The notes beneath the pieces are model-generated. The model worked only from the letters and a program-made list of their open reading frames with translations, had not been told where the DNA came from and searched no databases. Shown here in pieces: positions 5,101 to 6,372 of a stretch of DNA of 6,372 nucleotides. The stretch is taken from assembly GCA_002733915.1 (NCBI GenBank), contig NVXN01000001.1, positions 293,776 through 300,147 of the forward strand, read 5' to 3'. Origin of the DNA: Aequorivita sp. (GTDB taxonomy: Bacteria > Bacteroidota > Bacteroidia > Flavobacteriales > Flavobacteriaceae). Within the stretch, counting starts at the first letter, position 1. Each line of letters begins with the position of its first letter. The translations under genes and the position numbers were made by a program.

Positions 5101-6372
5101 ATGCACCAACTGATTTTAAAATACAAGATTTTCTTGCCCCTTGTTTTGTGTTTGCTGGTTTCAGTTAAATCTTTTCCCATCCAAATCCAGGATACCATTG
5201 TGGCAATAAAACAGCTGCAATATTCCGCCAGCAAGGCCGTGGAAACCGAAAATTTCATGGAAGCCGTCAAGAATCTAAATGATGCCAACAAGTTGGCAAT
5301 GCTCCCAAAATATAAAAGCTATAAGCCAGATGTAGAGTTAAGCATCGCTGAACTTTTTTATAATCTGGAATATTTTGACAAAGCCATTGAAGAAACCCAA
5401 AAAGCTATTGATAATGGCGAAACCTATAAAAATTTTTACAGGCTGGGTAAAGCTTATAACTTATATGGTTTAATCCTTGTAGCGCAAGGAAATATAGAAA
5501 GCGCCGAAAAATATTTGCGCATGGCCGACTCTATTTATACCGATCTCAAGGATGAAAAAAGTCGGGCAAAAGTTCTCTATGGAAAGGGACTATTAGAAAT
5601 TCGCTTGGGCAATTATAAAGAAGCTATTTCATATTTAAAGCCTGCTGCACAAAGTTTTAAAGAGCAGGGAATGCTTTATCAAGAAGTAAATGCATACACT
5701 TATCTGGCCGATGCTCTTTCATTGGTAGATCCCGAAGTATATCCCAATCCTCTGGAAGAGGCAAAAAAATTGTTGAATAAAATTTCGGAAATTTCATATT
5801 CGCAAGGCTTCACAAAATTTCTTGTTGAAAATCATCGAATCAATTCTCAAATATTAATTGCCGAAAAAAGAAACGACAAGGCCGAGGAAGAACTCAAATA
5901 TTACCTTACACAAAAAGATTCATTACGGCAAATCCACCTAAAAGCAATTGAACGTGGCATACAGGCAGAATCTGCCATTGGCGACTTGAACGAAATAATA
6001 GCAAGCCAACAGGATGATCTAAGCAAACAGGAAAAATCACTCTTTTTTGGAAAGCTCACCGGATGGCTCAGTATTGCTTTAATATTAATATTATCGCTTT
6101 TAACGCTTTCACTCTATAAAAACAACAACTTAAGGGCAAAGGCCAACGAACTTTTACAAGATAAAAACACCGAGCTGCAGGAGGCAAAGGAAAATGCTGA
6201 AAAAGCATCCCAAGCTAAGGCACAGTTTCTTTCAACCATTACACATGAGCTGCGAACGCCCATGTATACAGTTACAGGATTGACGCACCTCCTCCTTGAA
6301 GAAGACCCCAAACCGGAACAAAAAGAACACTTGAATTCCCTTAAATTTTCAGGGGAGTATCTACTTTCGTTA
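5101..6372 (+). CDS. TPR-containing sensor histidine kinase, N-terminal part (3' end cut by window)
   Basis: The frame is open from the ATG at 5101 through the window edge: 424 codons, no stop. An in-frame TAA at 5095-5097 makes this ATG the first possible start. Residues 1-25 look like a cleavable signal peptide (hydrophobic core about 10-22). About residues 35-275 are helical repeats of TPR type, for example LGKAYNLYGLILVAQGNIES (115-134) and LGNYKEAISYL (169-179), placing a TPR sensor domain in the periplasm. A polar helix is followed by one membrane segment (321-339), a coiled-coil linker (about 345-375) and the start of a HisKA dimerisation domain with phospho-acceptor His382 in FLSTITHELRTP. 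The HExxT around it matches the kinase/phosphatase motif of that family. The ATPase domain, and any receiver domain as in hybrid kinases of Bacteroidota, would lie beyond the window. The signal sensed is unknown; the gene may be read through from gap, 28 bases upstream. Confidence 0.9.
   Translation, partial: MHQLILKYKIFLPLVLCLLVSVKSFPIQIQDTIVAIKQLQYSASKAVETENFMEAVKNLNDANKLAMLPKYKSYKPDVELSIAELFYNLEYFDKAIEETQKAIDNGETYKNFYRLGKAYNLYGLILVAQGNIESAEKYLRMADSIYTDLKDEKSRAKVLYGKGLLEIRLGNYKEAISYLKPAAQSFKEQGMLYQEVNAYTYLADALSLVDPEVYPNPLEEAKKLLNKISEISYSQGFTKFLVENHRINSQILIAEKRNDKAEEELKYYLTQKDSLRQIHLKAIERGIQAESAIGDLNEIIASQQDDLSKQEKSLFFGKLTGWLSIALILILSLLTLSLYKNNNLRAKANELLQDKNTELQEAKENAEKASQAKAQFLSTITHELRTPMYTVTGLTHLLLEEDPKPEQKEHLNSLKFSGEYLLSL

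Overview
The window looks like an ordinary chromosomal stretch from a member of the Bacteroidota, most likely the family Flavobacteriaceae. Four things point there: low-GC, A/T-rich gene starts without clear Shine-Dalgarno sequences; promoter-like TAnnTTTG (-7) elements; a lipoprotein with a fasciclin domain; and a sensor kinase whose N-terminal part is an exported tetratricopeptide-repeat (TPR) domain in front of one membrane segment and a HisKA domain. The genus cannot be fixed from the sequence alone.

Layout, left to right. Bases 2-442 (+) are the 3' end of murB, a peptidoglycan precursor enzyme. Its stop codon overlaps the stop of a convergent gene (439-1056, -) for a lipoprotein with a single fasciclin (FAS1) domain. 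A divergent intergenic region of 90 bases (1057-1146) carries promoter-like elements on both strands. It leads rightward to a 74-residue membrane-anchored protein with four cysteines (1147-1371), a membrane family-2 glycosyltransferase (1429-2523) and an ECF-type sigma factor whose start lies inside the glycosyltransferase gene (2514-3080). After a 100-base gap with a good promoter candidate come lipA (lipoyl synthase, 3181-4053), a phosphorylating glyceraldehyde-3-phosphate dehydrogenase (4074-5072), and the first 424 codons of a TPR sensor histidine kinase (5101 to the window edge).

How they fit together. Everything from 1147 on is on the + strand with short gaps, so there are probably two transcription units: (small Cys protein, glycosyltransferase, sigma factor) and (lipA, gap, possibly kinase). 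The content mixes cell-envelope functions (murB, lipoprotein, glycosyltransferase), central carbon metabolism (lipoate for 2-oxoacid dehydrogenases, GAPDH) and regulation (sigma factor, kinase). No anti-sigma factor is visible next to the sigma factor, and the kinase's partner domains lie beyond the window.

I saw no mobile element, CRISPR array, tRNA or rRNA, phage gene or defence-system gene, and nothing that clearly amounts to an undescribed system. The most open items are the small CX13CX2CX9C membrane protein, the glycosyltransferase/sigma-factor coupling, and the ligand of the exported TPR kinase.
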